A stretch of DNA of 64,000 bases from Agapetus fuscipes. Taxonomy: Eukaryota > Arthropoda > Insecta > Trichoptera > Glossosomatidae. The first letter of the stretch is position 1. Each line of letters opens with the position of its first letter. This document shows, one piece after another, positions 1 through 10,522 of this stretch. Made by a program: the position numbers and the translations under genes. The stretch covers positions 6,471,156-6,535,155 of the forward strand of contig OX637361.1 in the NCBI GenBank assembly GCA_951799405.1, read 5' to 3'. The notes under the pieces were generated by a model that worked only from the letters and a program-made list of their open reading frames with translations, did no database searches and was not told the origin of the DNA.

Positions 1-402
1 TCAATTTCCGGGATAATATTTTACAGCGAAATTACACACTCCAGGACGGGACAATTATGCTCGACAGTTACAAAAAAAATGTCCCAGAATGAGACCCGAG
101 CGATAATATGAACTGATGCACCCCACTCGGTGTCTTCTTTATGCAAATTACAACACCCGACAGGCCTCAATTAAACAGTAGCCAGACATGCTTCTCTTTA
201 CGACCAACATGCGTACACGTGTGAATAAAAACAGTATCTCAACTACTCAAGTATAAAACTGTACGTCTCAACTCAAACATAGCGTTTTCATACTTAATTT
301 ACGTAAACAACACCACGCACTAGAGGCTGTTTTATATTTTATTCAGAAGAAAACAACATATTTTTGAAAAAGAAAATCTAGAAGTAAAATTAATTGCAAT
401 AT
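1..402. other. AT-rich intergenic DNA, nothing recognised
   Basis: No coding signal, terminal repeat or tandem array was recognised here. Open frames are short and overlap the neighbouring SINE. Confidence 0.5.
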
Positions 403-721
403 GACCGGTCCGTAGCTCAGTGGTAACACTGCGGACTCTGAATGGGAAGGCTGTGGGCTCGAATCCCGGTGAAGCACAAAAAATATACCATTTATATTTT
501 CAAATTTGCTCTTCGCTGGGTTGAAAAATTCATAAACCTTTACCAATGACCGGTCACCAAAGGTCCATCCAGCCTTATAGCAACTGGGTCTTGCTTGAGT
601 ATTGGCGCTTTGTAGCGACGACCAAGCTCGTACCCCTCTGCGGCACTACAACAAGTGACATAGACCCCTAGAGTCTCTAGAATCTAGGGAGTCTCCCGCA
701 CAGGATTTCTTAAAAAAAAAA
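403..721 (+). mobile_element. SINE-A, full-length, tail type 1
   Basis: A tRNA-like head carries an A-box-like TAGCTCAGTGGT and a B-box-like GGCTCGAATCCC. The body (GCTCTTCGCTGGGTTGAAAAA) is shared by all copies. The 3' tail contains the short palindrome CTAGAGTCTCTAGAATCTAG and ends in an A-run. Related copies occur at 10.2, 33.9, 37.1 and 56.6 kb. The head is decayed compared with a working tRNA, so this is a retroposon and not a tRNA gene. Confidence 0.85.
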
Positions 722-1468
722 TGCACCATTGCGGCTCATATGTATAGGTACGAAAGAGACGATCCTTTCATGTTCTAGATTATTCCACATACTTCTATAA
801 TGGATTGTTCCACACAAATACTATATTGTTCGACACTATTCCAGTTACACACCAGCAAACTAAGTGCATGTACACACAAACTCATAATTCGGAACAATAT
901 GTATGCATTTCTCCTAGCAACCTCATCCGTAAGACGTCGCAATTTTGTCCATGTCCGGACCGGTCTGTTATGAAGTGGTTAAAGCTACGAACTAATATTA
1001 CGAAGTGCGTGTGTTCGATTCCAAGCTTTGTATTTTCTCTGCTTTTCGTTGAGCTGAAAACTTCATTTTACTTAACGCAACAGCAAACGGGTCTTGCTTG
1101 AGAATTGGCGTTTTGTGGCGACTACAAAGCACACAGAAAGATATACATATATGTATCAATTTACGTGTGGACCTTATGCACTGTTTTTGTCATAAAATAC
1201 TCGTTTTGGTTTACTTTATGGTTCAAGTTAAACGAGAAGTTACATACTTGGGGTACAGAAGCGATTTCTGTCACCAGATATGTAAAACATGAGAACACTA
1301 ATAACAGGTGGAGCGATTTAAGTAACGAGTGAGAGCTTAATTATTGTCGATTTACTCATGAAGCGTCGCAATGGTATTTCTGCAGTTGATTGCAGAGCTC
1401 CTGTTTGCTTATTGCTGCTGTTTATTTTACAGCAAAGAGAGTTTCACTCGTGAGTGGTGACAGTTGTT
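722..1468. other. AT-rich intergenic DNA
   Basis: Two overlapping small open frames lie here (about 98 and 75 codons). Neither has a recognisable domain or a favourable start context. No repeat boundary was recognised. Confidence 0.4.
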
Positions 1469-1713
1469 GAATGTGAAATAACTCACCACTGTGCTGATTC
1501 ACTGATTTGAGAAATCGTGGATAAGACCTTTTATTGGGAGCAAATTCTCAAAGTAAATGAGCTTTTTATAATGAAGCGCTTATGAAAAACATCTAAGCTG
1601 TGGGACTTTCATACTTTTTTTGTGTTTGCTCCCGTATGAAATAGGGGAAAATGTGTGTTTATCTGACAAACCCATGTAAGTTTACCATGTTACGTATTAA
1701 GTTTTGACTTTAA
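1469..1713 (+). mobile_element. MITE-H copy 1
   Basis: About 230 bp shared with 41317-41556 (+) and 48056-48292 (-). The common core is GTGCTGATTCACTGATTTGA near the left end, with ATCTGA-A-AAACC near the right. In the other copies the outer ends are inverted repeats of the type AAAGGTAAAACT/AGTTTTACCTTT. The left end of this copy is degraded. Confidence 0.6.
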
Positions 1714-1862
1714 AGTGTAGAAATGTATTACGTACGAATATATAAAGTAAAAATAAGTAAAAATAAGTAAAATGATAGTCTGAACTTTTTTTCAGGAATG
1801 AATTATGGAATTCATTTGAACTGTAAAAAGAACAATAAAATAAGTTGAAAAATAAGGTTTGG

Positions 1863-2310
1863 GTAAAGGAAACCAAATAAGGTAAAAATGTTAAAGGATA
1901 AAAGGACACCAATAAAGGTAAAAGGGTGAGTGACACCAAAAAAGATAAAAGGGTAAGGGACACCAGAAAAAGATAAGAAATTATAAATCGTGAAGGACAC
2001 CAAATAAAAGGGGTGTTGTGGCCGAGGGAGTAGAGGCGCATGTTCGACTAGCGTATTTGGAACAGATTAACGTTGGTTCGAATCTTGCGTCTGGCCCACT
2101 TGACCACGACTTCGACCCTGGTTCAACAGATGCCATTGCATGCACACAAGCTTCTGCTTTTGCATGAAGACACCTGGCCAGGCAAAATAAGTTGGTAAAT
2201 TTCATTCCTTTCCACAAATCTATCTAAAAAAAAAAAATAATAATAAAGGACACCAAAGAAAGGTAAAAGGGTAAGGGACAGAAAAAAGGTTAAATTTTTA
2301 AAGGGTTAAC
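1863..2310. repeat. A/G-rich minisatellite interrupted by SINE-D
   Basis: Irregular units of about 20-24 bp built on AAAGGTAAAAGGGTAAGGGACACC recur from 1863 to about 2011, then continue from 2247 to about 2310. The SINE at 2012-2246 interrupts the array. AAGGACACCAAA occurs on both sides of the SINE. It could be a target duplication or simply the array period. Confidence 0.7.
2012..2246 (+). mobile_element. SINE-D, head complete, A-rich tail
   Basis: The head GTGTTGTGGCCGAGGGAGTA followed by GGTTCGAATC resembles the A and B boxes of a class II (Leu/Ser-type) tRNA. The body contains GACCCTGGTTCAACAGATG and CCTGGCCAGGCAAAATA, and the tail is A-rich. Other copies are on the minus strand at 3345, 6868, 7591 and 54458. 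Confidence 0.8.
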
Positions 2311-2397
2311 GACACGTGAAGATGATTTTGAAATATATATTTTTACAAAGTAGTACATACCATAATATGTTGTGACCCAATTTATTGCCCGATGATG

Positions 2398-3068
2398 ATA
2401 ATTGGAATCAACACTCAGACGTACATTGTACACAGCATTTGTCTTGTCAGTACTAGAATATGCAGATATTATCTGGAGTCCATATGAGCAGGCGTACATA
2501 AATCAGATAGAAAGAGTGCATAAAAAAATCTTAAGATCACTGTATTCAGCAAAATATGGATACTATCCATATGATGCTGATAATTACATGTACTTCCCTA
2601 CAGCGTATCTCCTGGGTGCAACCTCCTTTCACTCTTTATCTTCCCGTCGGTCCATCCATCTCCTCAAACATTTTTTCCTACTCCTACATGGTCACATCCA
2701 TAATCCCACGCTTTTAAGCAAAATAAATTTCTATACTCCCAACCACTACTCCCGAGCGCGCAGCCATCCTCTCTTTTACCTCCCATCTACAAAAACAAAT
2801 GTGATGCTGCATGATGGAATCCACTATGCAATGAGGATGTTGAATGGAATATCAATAGATATCTTCCATGAAACTTTTAAGTCATTTTCCGTTTATCTAG
2901 AGGTGTCATCTCTAGGTATATGTAGTTAACTGTGTACATCCGTGTCTTATGTGTAATGTTGTTTATTATGTGTATATCATGTATGTATATTGTCCGTCAA
3001 ATGTATTGGTTTTGCAACTGTAAATTTGTATGGAAATAAAGGATATTATTATTATTATTATTATTATT
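2398..3068 (+). mobile_element. 5'-truncated LINE: reverse-transcriptase ORF C-terminus, 3' UTR and (ATT)n tail
   Basis: The frame from about 2402 to 2929 encodes roughly 175 residues. It includes LYTAFVLSVLEYADIIWSPY followed by INQIERVHKKILRSLY, the usual post-reverse-transcriptase segment of Jockey/CR1-like non-LTR elements. The catalytic palm and endonuclease are absent, so it is inactive. About 110 bp of 3' UTR leads to AATAAAGG and an (ATT)n array, a typical LINE tail. The exact clade is uncertain. Confidence 0.8.
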
Positions 3069-3344
3069 ATATCAGATTAATGGCGTGTTCAGCTGACACG
3101 TTGGTAATCTCCCTCGCGCACGACTTATTCCGTCTCAGAAAGGCTCAGTTACTCAAGCAACACGCGAGCGGGAATGCTGATGTAACACTTTTTAATCAAA
3201 ATGTATTTGTTACAAAGTAAAGGGTTGAGCTAACTAAATTTAAGTTAATCAACACACCTGGAAATAACACGAACATCTTTTAAGTGAAATATATTGATTG
3301 AACTCAACAATGTCAGTTACCTGCGATGTACATTTTGTTTTTTG

Positions 3345-3541
3345 TTTTAAATAGATTTGTTAAGAGAAATGCAATTCATCAACCTATTCTGCCTGGCCAG
3401 AAACAGGTAATAATATCATCAATTAGTAAATCATTATTGTATATTTTAATGAATTATTAATTAATAATTACCCAATAACATTATGTTGAACCAGGGTCGA
3501 AGCTATGATCAAATGACCCAGGCGGGAATCGAACCAACGTT
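3345..3541 (-). mobile_element. SINE-D, head truncated
   Basis: Reads on the minus strand from GGTTCGATTCC and GACCCTGGTTCAACA to the GCATT-TCTTAACAAATC tail. The copy stops within the tRNA-like head, at the position where the LTR-like block begins. Confidence 0.75.
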
Positions 3542-3950
3542 GTTACGAATGCATGAGTTTATGTCTGTGTATGTTAACTTATGATTATGTCTGTGTATGT
3601 TTACTGATGATTGTGTGTTTTACTTACTCGCATATATTTGTGTCTAGACGTAAGTACATATATGGATCGTTTTTTTCTCGAAGCTTCGGCTCGAGACGGT
3701 TCTAGCATGGTCTGGTGTATGCTAGAATAGTCTTTAGTCACCTATAAATACGGATTGCAGTGCCTGTAAGATAATCAGTACCCGAGCTGTTCAGCAAGAA
3801 GTAGGTACAACAGTTTGAACTGTGAAGCAAATGTGAGCAAATTTCTAAAATAAAATTAATCGCTGTTTTATTAAATTGGAGCCAAGTAAACAGTAACAGT
3901 ATTATAAAATTGCTCTCAAAAAGCTTTAATTTTCCAAGAGGTCTCAAATC
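3542..3950 (+). repeat. LTR-like repeat, copy 1
   Basis: This block begins near TGTTACGAATGC. It contains GCATGGTCTGGTGT, a TATAAATA-like motif and AGTACCCGAGC, and ends near GAGCCAAGTAAACAGTAA. The right half is repeated in the same orientation at 4612-4835. The motif order resembles an LTR with its promoter, but no internal retrotransposon sequence, primer-binding site or polypurine tract was identified. The LTR interpretation is inference. Confidence 0.4.
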
Positions 3951-4185
3951 TCAGCGCCTGCTAGTTATGCGGAACGCATCCCCCGCGCTTTTTCTGTGTC
4001 ATTTTTGCAATAATTACGGCAACCTATATCAATTACCAGTGTCCACAAACAGGACGACCGAGCACTTATTATAATGAACGGCCATTAATCAAGATATCGG
4101 CGATATTATGCTAATTCCAGCGCCATGATTCTCATTTTCAGATCACGATCTGAATATGAATTGTTTCATCACAAGGTGACATACT

Positions 4186-4608
4186 TAAATCGGTTCCATG
4201 ATAGAACAGGGCATCACATGACAAAACATCACAGGAAAATATATCACCATGATAATACATCACAATACAAGATGTTTTGTCATTGTGCTGTACTTTCCTG
4301 TGATGTTTTCTCATGGAGGTTTTTTTGTCATGTGATGTCCTGTTAGATTTAGGTTGGAATTACGTTCGTTTGACATATTTACAATAATTAAAATTTATTT
4401 ATCGGATATTAGATGAATCGTTATAAGAGAACTTACATTATTCTCTTATTCACTGAAGACGTTAGCTACGTCGGTAACGAAACGTCGAGAATAATGTAAG
4501 TTCTCTTATTACGGTTCGTCTAATATCCGATAAATACATTTTAACTGTGTACATAGTTATAATTATTGTAAATATGTGATGTCCTGTCACTGCGATGTTC
4601 TGTCATGC
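4186..4608. mobile_element. FB-G fold-back repeat, copy 1, interrupted by MITE-I
   Basis: The left arm has CACATGACAAAACATCAC-type units. The right arm has the complement (GTTTTGTCATTGTG, TGTCATGTGATGTCCTG). The array stops near 4347 and a short piece resumes after 4576. See the fold-back finding for the longest copy. Confidence 0.6.
4374..4576. mobile_element. MITE-I, long inverted-repeat element
   Basis: The left arm starts CATATTTACAATAATTA. The complement of the right arm starts identically. The arms also share ATCGGATATTAGA and AAGAGAACTTACATTATTCTC, giving about 75 imperfect paired bases. The loop contains GGTAACGAAACGTCGAGAAT. A decayed piece with the same loop motif lies at 48395-48478. 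Confidence 0.75.
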
Positions 4609-4611
4609 CCA

Positions 4612-4835
4612 AGATCATTCTGGCATGGTCTGGTATGTGCTAGACTAGGCTTTAGCTATTTTGTAAATACAGATTGCAGTGCTTAAGAGTTTAGAGGAGT
4701 TAGCACCCCATTAGTACCCGAGCCGTGAAGTGAGAAGTATAAAGATTTAAAGTGTGAAACTAATGTAAGCAAATTCTAAAAAATTAAGCCAAATTTTCTT
4801 AAGTTGAACCCAAGTAAATAGTAATAATATAAAGC
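4612..4835 (+). repeat. LTR-like repeat, copy 2 (partial)
   Basis: Direct repeat of the right half of 3542-3950. Shared blocks are GGCATGGTCTGGT, CAGATTGCAGTGC, AGTACCCGAGC and AACCCAAGTAAATAGTAA, separated by small indels. Confidence 0.45.
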
Positions 4836-5093
4836 AGAAGTATATTATATTGGGTTGTATTAACGCATGATTTGATTCACACGAGAGAAGTAGCTGCGTC
4901 ATGTGCGTGTACTTGAGCACTTACAGACGCAGGACATGCGTCATTATTTTCATCGTTACACAACGCATTGACGTGATGCTGAAATTTCAGTGAAAAAATA
5001 TTTTTTACATATAATATAAGAGCAGAGTTTCATTTGATGATAAGAACATAAAGAGAGCAAGTGCTTAAATCTATAATAAATATATATATATGT

Positions 5094-5648
5094 AATCTAA
5101 GCTGCAAAGATATGTTAACATTTAAGGCTCATATGAAATGCATGCCTACAGACAGGCACACGTAGATTCGCACCTACACATTCTGCATGTGTGCATACAA
5201 ATAAACAAAACCCCACATGCACATAAACCTTGCAACTCATATATAATCAAGGATATAGGTTCATTTGAGAGTTGGGTTTTTTTATATTGTAGGTCCACAT
5301 GCGGCATGTGTAAGCGCGAAATTATGCATGTCTGCTAGTGGGAATGCATTTAATATGAATCTCAAAGGATACATATCTTTGCAGCTTAGATTTCGATTAA
5401 GATATAGTTGCATTTGCATATACTAACATTCGAAACTCATATCAAATGCATGCCCATAACCCGACAGGTGTAAGTTCGCTCTTACAAATGCTGAATGTGT
5501 ACCTACAAATTAACATCCAAACCTCAAATGAACGTACACCCTGCGACTTTTGCCGACCTTCCCTGAAACAGGGGGGACATTGGAAGAGTGAAGCATTTCT
5601 TACAGTATGGGAGGTCAGCATCATACCAACCTATAAGTCAATGAACAG
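5094..5648. mobile_element. Three family C copies: minus, plus, minus
   Basis: C (-) covers 5094-5242 and lacks its 5' half. C (+) covers 5251-5397 and is likewise a 3' half. A nearly complete C (-) spans 5400-5648 and ends with complemented CCAACCTATAAGTCAA. The first two meet at their truncated ends and make an imperfect palindrome of about 300 bp. Open frames on both strands are repeat sequence. Confidence 0.8.
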
Positions 5649-5770
5649 TTAAAAAAAAACAACTAGAAAAGGTCTATGTTCCAGCATGTGATTTAGAGTA
5701 GAAACTGAAAAATATTGTATTTTTTTTTAGAATTTAATCTCGAATACCGAATAAAAGGAAAATTGTGTGT

Positions 5771-6072
5771 TACGCTACTAAGCTACACATATAGTGGAAC
5801 TTCTTGCCGCGTTTTCCCCGCAAGGGTCGCATGTGACGAGTGGAACTTAGTTTTTTTATAGGTAAGGGGGCCAACCACTTCAGGTGAAGTGGGAGTTTCC
5901 CAGCTCACGAGGGAGCTGGTACTCATTTCTTGTGCAAACTGAATAAATCTTGCTGGTATTTTATATTGGGTTTGAAATAAACTCTGAAACGGAAAATCAT
6001 TTCTGACACCCTCGGTGAGATTCGAACCCAGGCTGTCGTCATGGATTGCAAGCACTCTACCAACTGAGCAAT
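5771..6072 (-). mobile_element. SINE-B, near full-length
   Basis: Read on the minus strand, it has a tRNA-like head with CTCAGTTGGTAGAGTGCTTG and GGTTCGAATC. The body includes GTGTCAGAAATGATTTTCCG and the end CTATATGTGTAGCTTAGTAG. A 90-codon frame crosses it by chance. Confidence 0.85.
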
Positions 6073-6130
6073 TAATCAGACAGTATGTAAATAGTTGAAA
6101 AAAAATTAGTTCATAAAAATAATCAAAGTA

Positions 6131-6263
6131 AACCTTGCTGGTGCCATTATTTTAGATTTGAAATAAACACCAAAACAGGAAAAGACTCCCTTAGTTGGGA
6201 ATTGGGAGGGAACCCTTGACTTCTGGTATTAAACTCAAGCGCTTTACCAACGGATCTATCGAC
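6131..6263 (-). mobile_element. SINE-B, 5' half, diverged
   Basis: Shares the GTCGATA head and the TTTCCTGTTTTGGTGTTTAT segment with other B copies but is strongly diverged and stops within the body. Confidence 0.6.
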
Positions 6264-6712
6264 AAGAATTAAAAAAAAATCTGATGGCCTGTAAGAAATA
6301 CGTCACTGCAAAAATACTCAAAAATAATCCTTTTCCAAACCAACTCATCCCGTTTGCACTTGCACATCATACACGCCAAATTATCCTTGATTTTTGTTTC
6401 ATCCTTTTGCTTCATGTACCCGAAAAGCCATAATAACTGTAATGATGGAAAATTTGGAGTCGCAAATTCGGTGTGTGTGCGTTTTTTTTGCACCACCCCT
6501 TCCGACCCGTTACGGAGTAATCACCGTCAAAAACAGCTCGGCACGGGAATTACCTCCAGAACATTAAAAAATAATCATCCGGTGCATACGCACAAACAAA
6601 AACAGTTGTAATAAGACATAACAGCACAGTGATAAAACATCGCATGACAGCACATCACAATGAAAGTGCATCACATGACGAAACATCACATGACAATTAA
6701 CATTACTTGACG

Positions 6713-7226
6713 ATCTAAATCTAAGCTGCAAAGATATGTATCATTTGAGATTCATATTAAATGCATTCCCACAAGCAGATACGCATAATTTCGCGCTTAC
6801 ACATGCCGCATGTGGACCTACAATATAAAAAACTCAATCTCAAATGAACATAAGCCCTGCAACTCTTAATTAATTAAATTAAAAAAAAAAAGATTTGTGA
6901 AGAGGAATGCAATTCACCAACCTATTCTGCCTGGCCAGAAACAGGTATTAGTATCATCAATTAATAATTCATTATTGTTTATATTAATGAATTATTAATT
7001 AATAATTACCCAATATCATCTGTTGAACCAGGGTCAAAGTTATGGTCTATTGACCCAAGCGGGGATCAAACCAACGTTATTCCATTCCAAATACGCTAGT
7101 AAGATCGGCCTCTTGGCCCCCTCGGCCATAACACCGACAACTCTTGCCGACTTTCCCTGAAGCAGGGGTGACATTGGCAAAGTGAACCATTTTTTACAGT
7201 ATGGGTGGTCAGCCGCATACCAACAC
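6713..7226 (-). mobile_element. Family C copy split by a SINE-D insertion
   Basis: The 3' part is at 6713-6867 and the 5' part at 7138-7226. Joined across the gap, the two parts restore the consensus seen in intact copies. The host sequence CAACTCTT is duplicated at 6860-6867 and 7138-7145 around the insertion. Confidence 0.85.
6868..7137 (-). mobile_element. SINE-D inserted in family C, 8-bp target duplication
   Basis: Full D copy in minus orientation. The head is GGTGTTATGGCCGAGGGGGC. GACCCTGGTTCAACAGATG follows in the body. The tail is an AATTAA-rich stretch with a homopolymer run. Flanks carry CAACTCTT. Confidence 0.85.
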
Positions 7227-7590
7227 TGTCAACGTCTGACGATAACATCAGAATAATAACATAAAGTGAATTAAAACAATGTTTTACCATTTATATTTTT
7301 AAATATGTACATAAAATGATGTTTAAAACAAATGGTAAAATTACATCCCTCGAACAGAAGAAACCATAAACGGCACATGAAAAAAACATCACATACCAAA
7401 ACATCACATGACAAAACATCGGAAACAACACATGCATTGATTTTGCCTATTATGAGCCCTTGACTTATACGTTACCGTGGGGCTGGCTACCTCATCTGTA
7501 TAAATTAATTCATACTATGCGGTATGCCGTTGCCATTCTTAGTTGTAGAGAGTTCTGTTTGTGATAAGAGATGTTTTGTCATTGTGATGT

Positions 7591-7830
7591 TTTTTTTTTT
7601 CTGTAGATTTTAAGAGGAATTCAATTCACCAACTTATTTTGCCTGGCCAGAAACAGATATTTAGATTATCAATTAATAATTCATTGATTTTATAATATTT
7701 TGCCCAATGACATCTGTTGAACCAGGATCGAAGTTATTGTCGTCAGGACATGACGTAGGCGGAGTTCAAACCGGCATTAGTGTCAATAACGCAAATTCGA
7801 GTGCCAACGCCTTATCCCCTTGAGTTGTAA
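7591..7830 (-). mobile_element. SINE-D, diverged copy
   Basis: Contains the complements of GATCCTGGTTCAACAGATG and TCTGGCCAGGCAAAATAAG. The head is rearranged, and an AT-rich interior differs in length from other copies. Confidence 0.7.
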
Positions 7831-7882
7831 TATCATGTGATGAAATGGCATGTTAATGTTATGTTATGTTATGTTATGGCAT

Positions 7883-8116
7883 CCTTGACTGATAGGTTGG
7901 TATGCGGCTGATCCCCCATACTGTAAAAAATGGTTCACTTTGGGAAGGTCGGCAAGAGTTGCAGGGCTTATGTTCATTTGAGATTGGGTTTTTTATATTG
8001 TAGGTCCACATGCGGCATGTGTAAGCGCGAAATTATGCATGTTTGCTTGTGGGAATGCATTTAATATGAATCTCAAATGATACATATCTTTGCAGCTTAG
8101 ATTTAGATTTAGATGT
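7883..8116 (+). mobile_element. Family C, internal deletion
   Basis: Starts TCCTTGACTGATAGGTTGG and ends GCAGCTTAGATTTAGATTTAGAT. The consensus segment between GGTTCACTTTG and GGAAGGTCGG is missing, a small internal deletion. Confidence 0.85.
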
Positions 8117-8689
8117 AATGTCACTTCATGTAATATTATACGTTGTTTTGTTACCTACTGTGTTGTTCTAACATGGAAACAAAAAAAAAATGCTTGCGTG
8201 AGTCAGTTTTTTCTCGGATTTATTTGTTTTTTTATTAGACGTTGAATGTACCACTGTTAGTCCGGCCTCCTCCTGGCATTGGTCAATTTCTTATCCAATT
8301 GCAAAACGCGCTGTGAAAACCAAATTTTTCTTTATTTGTAAAGTAAGCAGTATCAGATTTAAGCTAATTTACTAAATAAATAGTGACATCTCGCATCGAA
8401 TACGAAAACATCACATTTTAAGTGTTTTTTTGTTGATCAACATGGATCAGTTCATTGCGACTGTTTGCGTTCTCGTTTGTATGATGTCTTTGAGACTATG
8501 TCTGCTTAGGAGTGAATTGACATAGCAATGTCATTTTCTTCTTTTTCAGTCATTTAGTGTGTTACCTATTTTTGGCCCACGTCAACGTCTTGATACAGGT
8601 TCGTAAAGTTCATATCACCCATGTACGTGTAGGTTTCGTTTTTTATTGGGTCGTAAATCAACTGATGGTGATGACATAATTGATTTCCT

Positions 8690-9140
8690 GACTAGTTCCA
8701 TCTTAAGCAAGATCCTTCATAGCCTTACACAGTTCCTACATTCTCTCGAGCACAGAAGAAGAAGTTGGAATAATCAGTCTCTTCTATAGGTACTATAATG
8801 GCGTCTGTTCTGATGAAATATCCTCTTTTATACCCCTCCTCTGGTCACAACAAGGGCAACTCGTAGAACGGCTCACATCCATCCATTTGCAATCGATAAC
8901 AAAACTATGAGATCTTGGTGTTTTCACGACTTATTATTTTGCCAAACTGCCCGTTTATGGAACGAGTTGCCGGTATCTATATTTCCACCCCAATTAAACC
9001 TAGCCCTATTCGAAACCAATATCAATTGCCATTTCCTTTCTGTGTCTCAAAACAAAGACAACGCAACGCAACACACACCACAACACTGCGCAGCTAGCGG
9101 CCCTGCAACTTGACCAGGACATCAACTGCCACACCACCAA
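8690..9140 (+). mobile_element. LINE ORF2 C-terminal remnant
   Basis: Frames from about 8730 encode HSLEHRRRSWN and YYNGVCSDEISSFIPLL. After a frameshift come RSWCFHDLLFCQTARLWNEL and PVSIFPPQLNLALFETN. The R/T-A-RLWNELP--FP--NL--F order is characteristic of the C-terminus of Jockey-superfamily non-LTR polyproteins. Stops and frameshifts show it is dead. The following DNA runs straight into the SINE-A type 1 tail. Confidence 0.75.
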
Positions 9141-9226
9141 CACCTCTATGGCACTACAACAAGTGGCATAGGTCCCTAGAGTCTCTTAAATCTAGGGAGT
9201 CTCCCGCACAGGGTTCCTTAGAAAAA
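9141..9226 (+). mobile_element. SINE-A type 1 tail sequence following the LINE ORF
   Basis: Starts CACCTCTATGGCACTACAAC and contains TCTAGGGAGTCTCCCGCACA, matching the last 85 bp or so of SINE-A at 636-720, but there is no SINE head. It is placed where the LINE's 3' UTR should be, so it may be the LINE's own 3' end. Confidence 0.7.
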
Positions 9227-9763
9227 GCATCATAACTTTTTCAACCTGATTTTTTTAGTTTATTTTGTTGCTACATTGTATTTAATCCTTCAGTATAAAA
9301 CTTTAACTTCATGTCACAATATAATTCACAGTCCTTGAAAAACATGATTACTTACAAAGTGCAATAACAACCTTAATAATAATAGCAATCATGACACCTT
9401 GAGTTCTTTTCTTAATTTTTATGATGAAGAAATTTGCATGTCTCTGTTCCAAGAAAACATTTTGATCAAAAATAAACTACAAAGTCGTGAGGGGGCTCAG
9501 ATCAAACTGGACGCAAATATTTAACTTAATTATTAATATGAACCATAGCGTGTTGTCAAAAATATTAGTGAGGTAAAACGCTCAATAGAGGCGCTTTTTT
9601 TTAGTTAATGTACAATTTGGACAAACACTGTTTTTCTTCTTTTTCTTTCAGTGCCAATTCTATCGAAGATCGACATTTTTCGAGCGTATTATCTAACAAT
9701 TATCTTTTTCCTATGATGTTTTCTTTTAATACTTTTATGAGGTGACCTTCCTGGGCTGCAAGT
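9227..9763. other. AT-rich intergenic DNA
   Basis: No ORF or array was recognised. A short AAAACGCTCAATAGAGGCGCT hairpin lies near 9573-9595; similar AAAACGC motifs recur at 21.3, 51.4 and 53.2 kb. Confidence 0.4.
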
Positions 9764-9913
9764 GTCATCACCACGATAATCCTTGCCTATCGAATAACGG
9801 TAATATTTGTATGAAGACTAATCAGCTGTTCACTTGCGGCCAGCTTGGATTAACAGGTCTTCATACAAATATTACCGATATTCGGTAGGGAAGAATTACC
9901 GTGGTGATGAGAC
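9764..9913. mobile_element. MITE-N, about 150-bp palindromic element
   Basis: The arms pair over about 55 bp: the left arm has GTCATCACCACG and AATATTTGTATGAAGAC. The right arm has their complements. The loop contains AATCAGCTGTTCACTTGCGG. The same loop and inner arms lie inside the element at 32990-33234. Confidence 0.75.
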
Positions 9914-10093
9914 TTCTAGTCCTGATCTAGTGTTTCTGATAGATCTGAAGCGCTATTCTGCTAAATTCCTAACGACATAAAGGCGACGTGATAGCAATTC
10001 GTGTCCAAAAATAATTTGAAATGTGATTTTTTATCCTAGGACTTTTTCGCAAGCGCTATCAAGCTCAGACTTGGATTGCTATCCATAGGGCAG

Positions 10094-10182
10094 AACCCTC
10101 GAGAATTGGGAAGCCCCACTTCAACTTACCTAAACGGCTCCCTTACCTAAAAAAATAAATAGGTTACATTCGCCACATGTAG
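10094..10182 (+). mobile_element. SINE-B fragment
   Basis: Matches the B segment from CTCGGGAGCTGGGAAACCCC through AAAAATAAATAGGTT to CGCCACATG. The head and the end are missing. It lies directly against the SINE-A copy. Confidence 0.7.
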
Positions 10183-10202
10183 TAGGTACGGAATGTGTAA
10201 CG

Positions 10203-10522
10203 TTTTTTTTAAAGAAATCCTGTACGGGAGACTCCCTAGATTCTAGAGACTCTAGGGGTCTATGACACTTGTTGTAGTGCCGCAGAGGTGTACGAGCTTG
10301 TTCGTCGCTACAAATCGCCAATACTCAAGCAAGGCTCAGGTGCTGTAAGGCTGGATGGACCTTTTAGTGACCGATCTTTGGTAAAGGTTTTATGAATTTT
10401 ATCAGCTCAGCGGAGAGCATATTTGGAAAAAAAAATTGTATTTTTTTTTGTGCTCCGCCGGGATCCGAATCCACAGCCTTCCATTTACGAGTCCAAAATG
10501 TTGCCACTGGACTACGGATTAG
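10203..10522 (-). mobile_element. SINE-A, type 1 tail, full-length
   Basis: On the minus strand it runs from the tRNA-like head (CGTAGTCCAGTGGCAACATT) through the B box to the TCTAGAATCTAGGGAGTCTC tail and a terminal A-run. Confidence 0.85.

Larger units (their letters stand above)
6605..7885. mobile_element. FB-G copy, broken by C/D and D insertions
   Basis: Blocks of ACATCACATGAC-type units lie at 6611-6705 and 7368-7440. Complementary blocks lie at 7560-7590 and 7831-7880. Between them lie the C copy with its D insertion, and a second D copy. The 7368-7460 interior (CATCACATACCAAAACATC, then ACACATGCATTGATTTTGC) matches the interior of the longer copy near 13.2-13.3 kb. Reconstructing this as one element is inference. 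Confidence 0.45.

Noticed and set aside
3542..4835. Intact LTR retrotransposon between two LTR-like repeats
   Set aside because: The roughly 660 bp between the repeats is fold-back and MITE-I sequence. No gag/pol, primer-binding site or polypurine tract was seen, so only an LTR-like repeat pair is reported.
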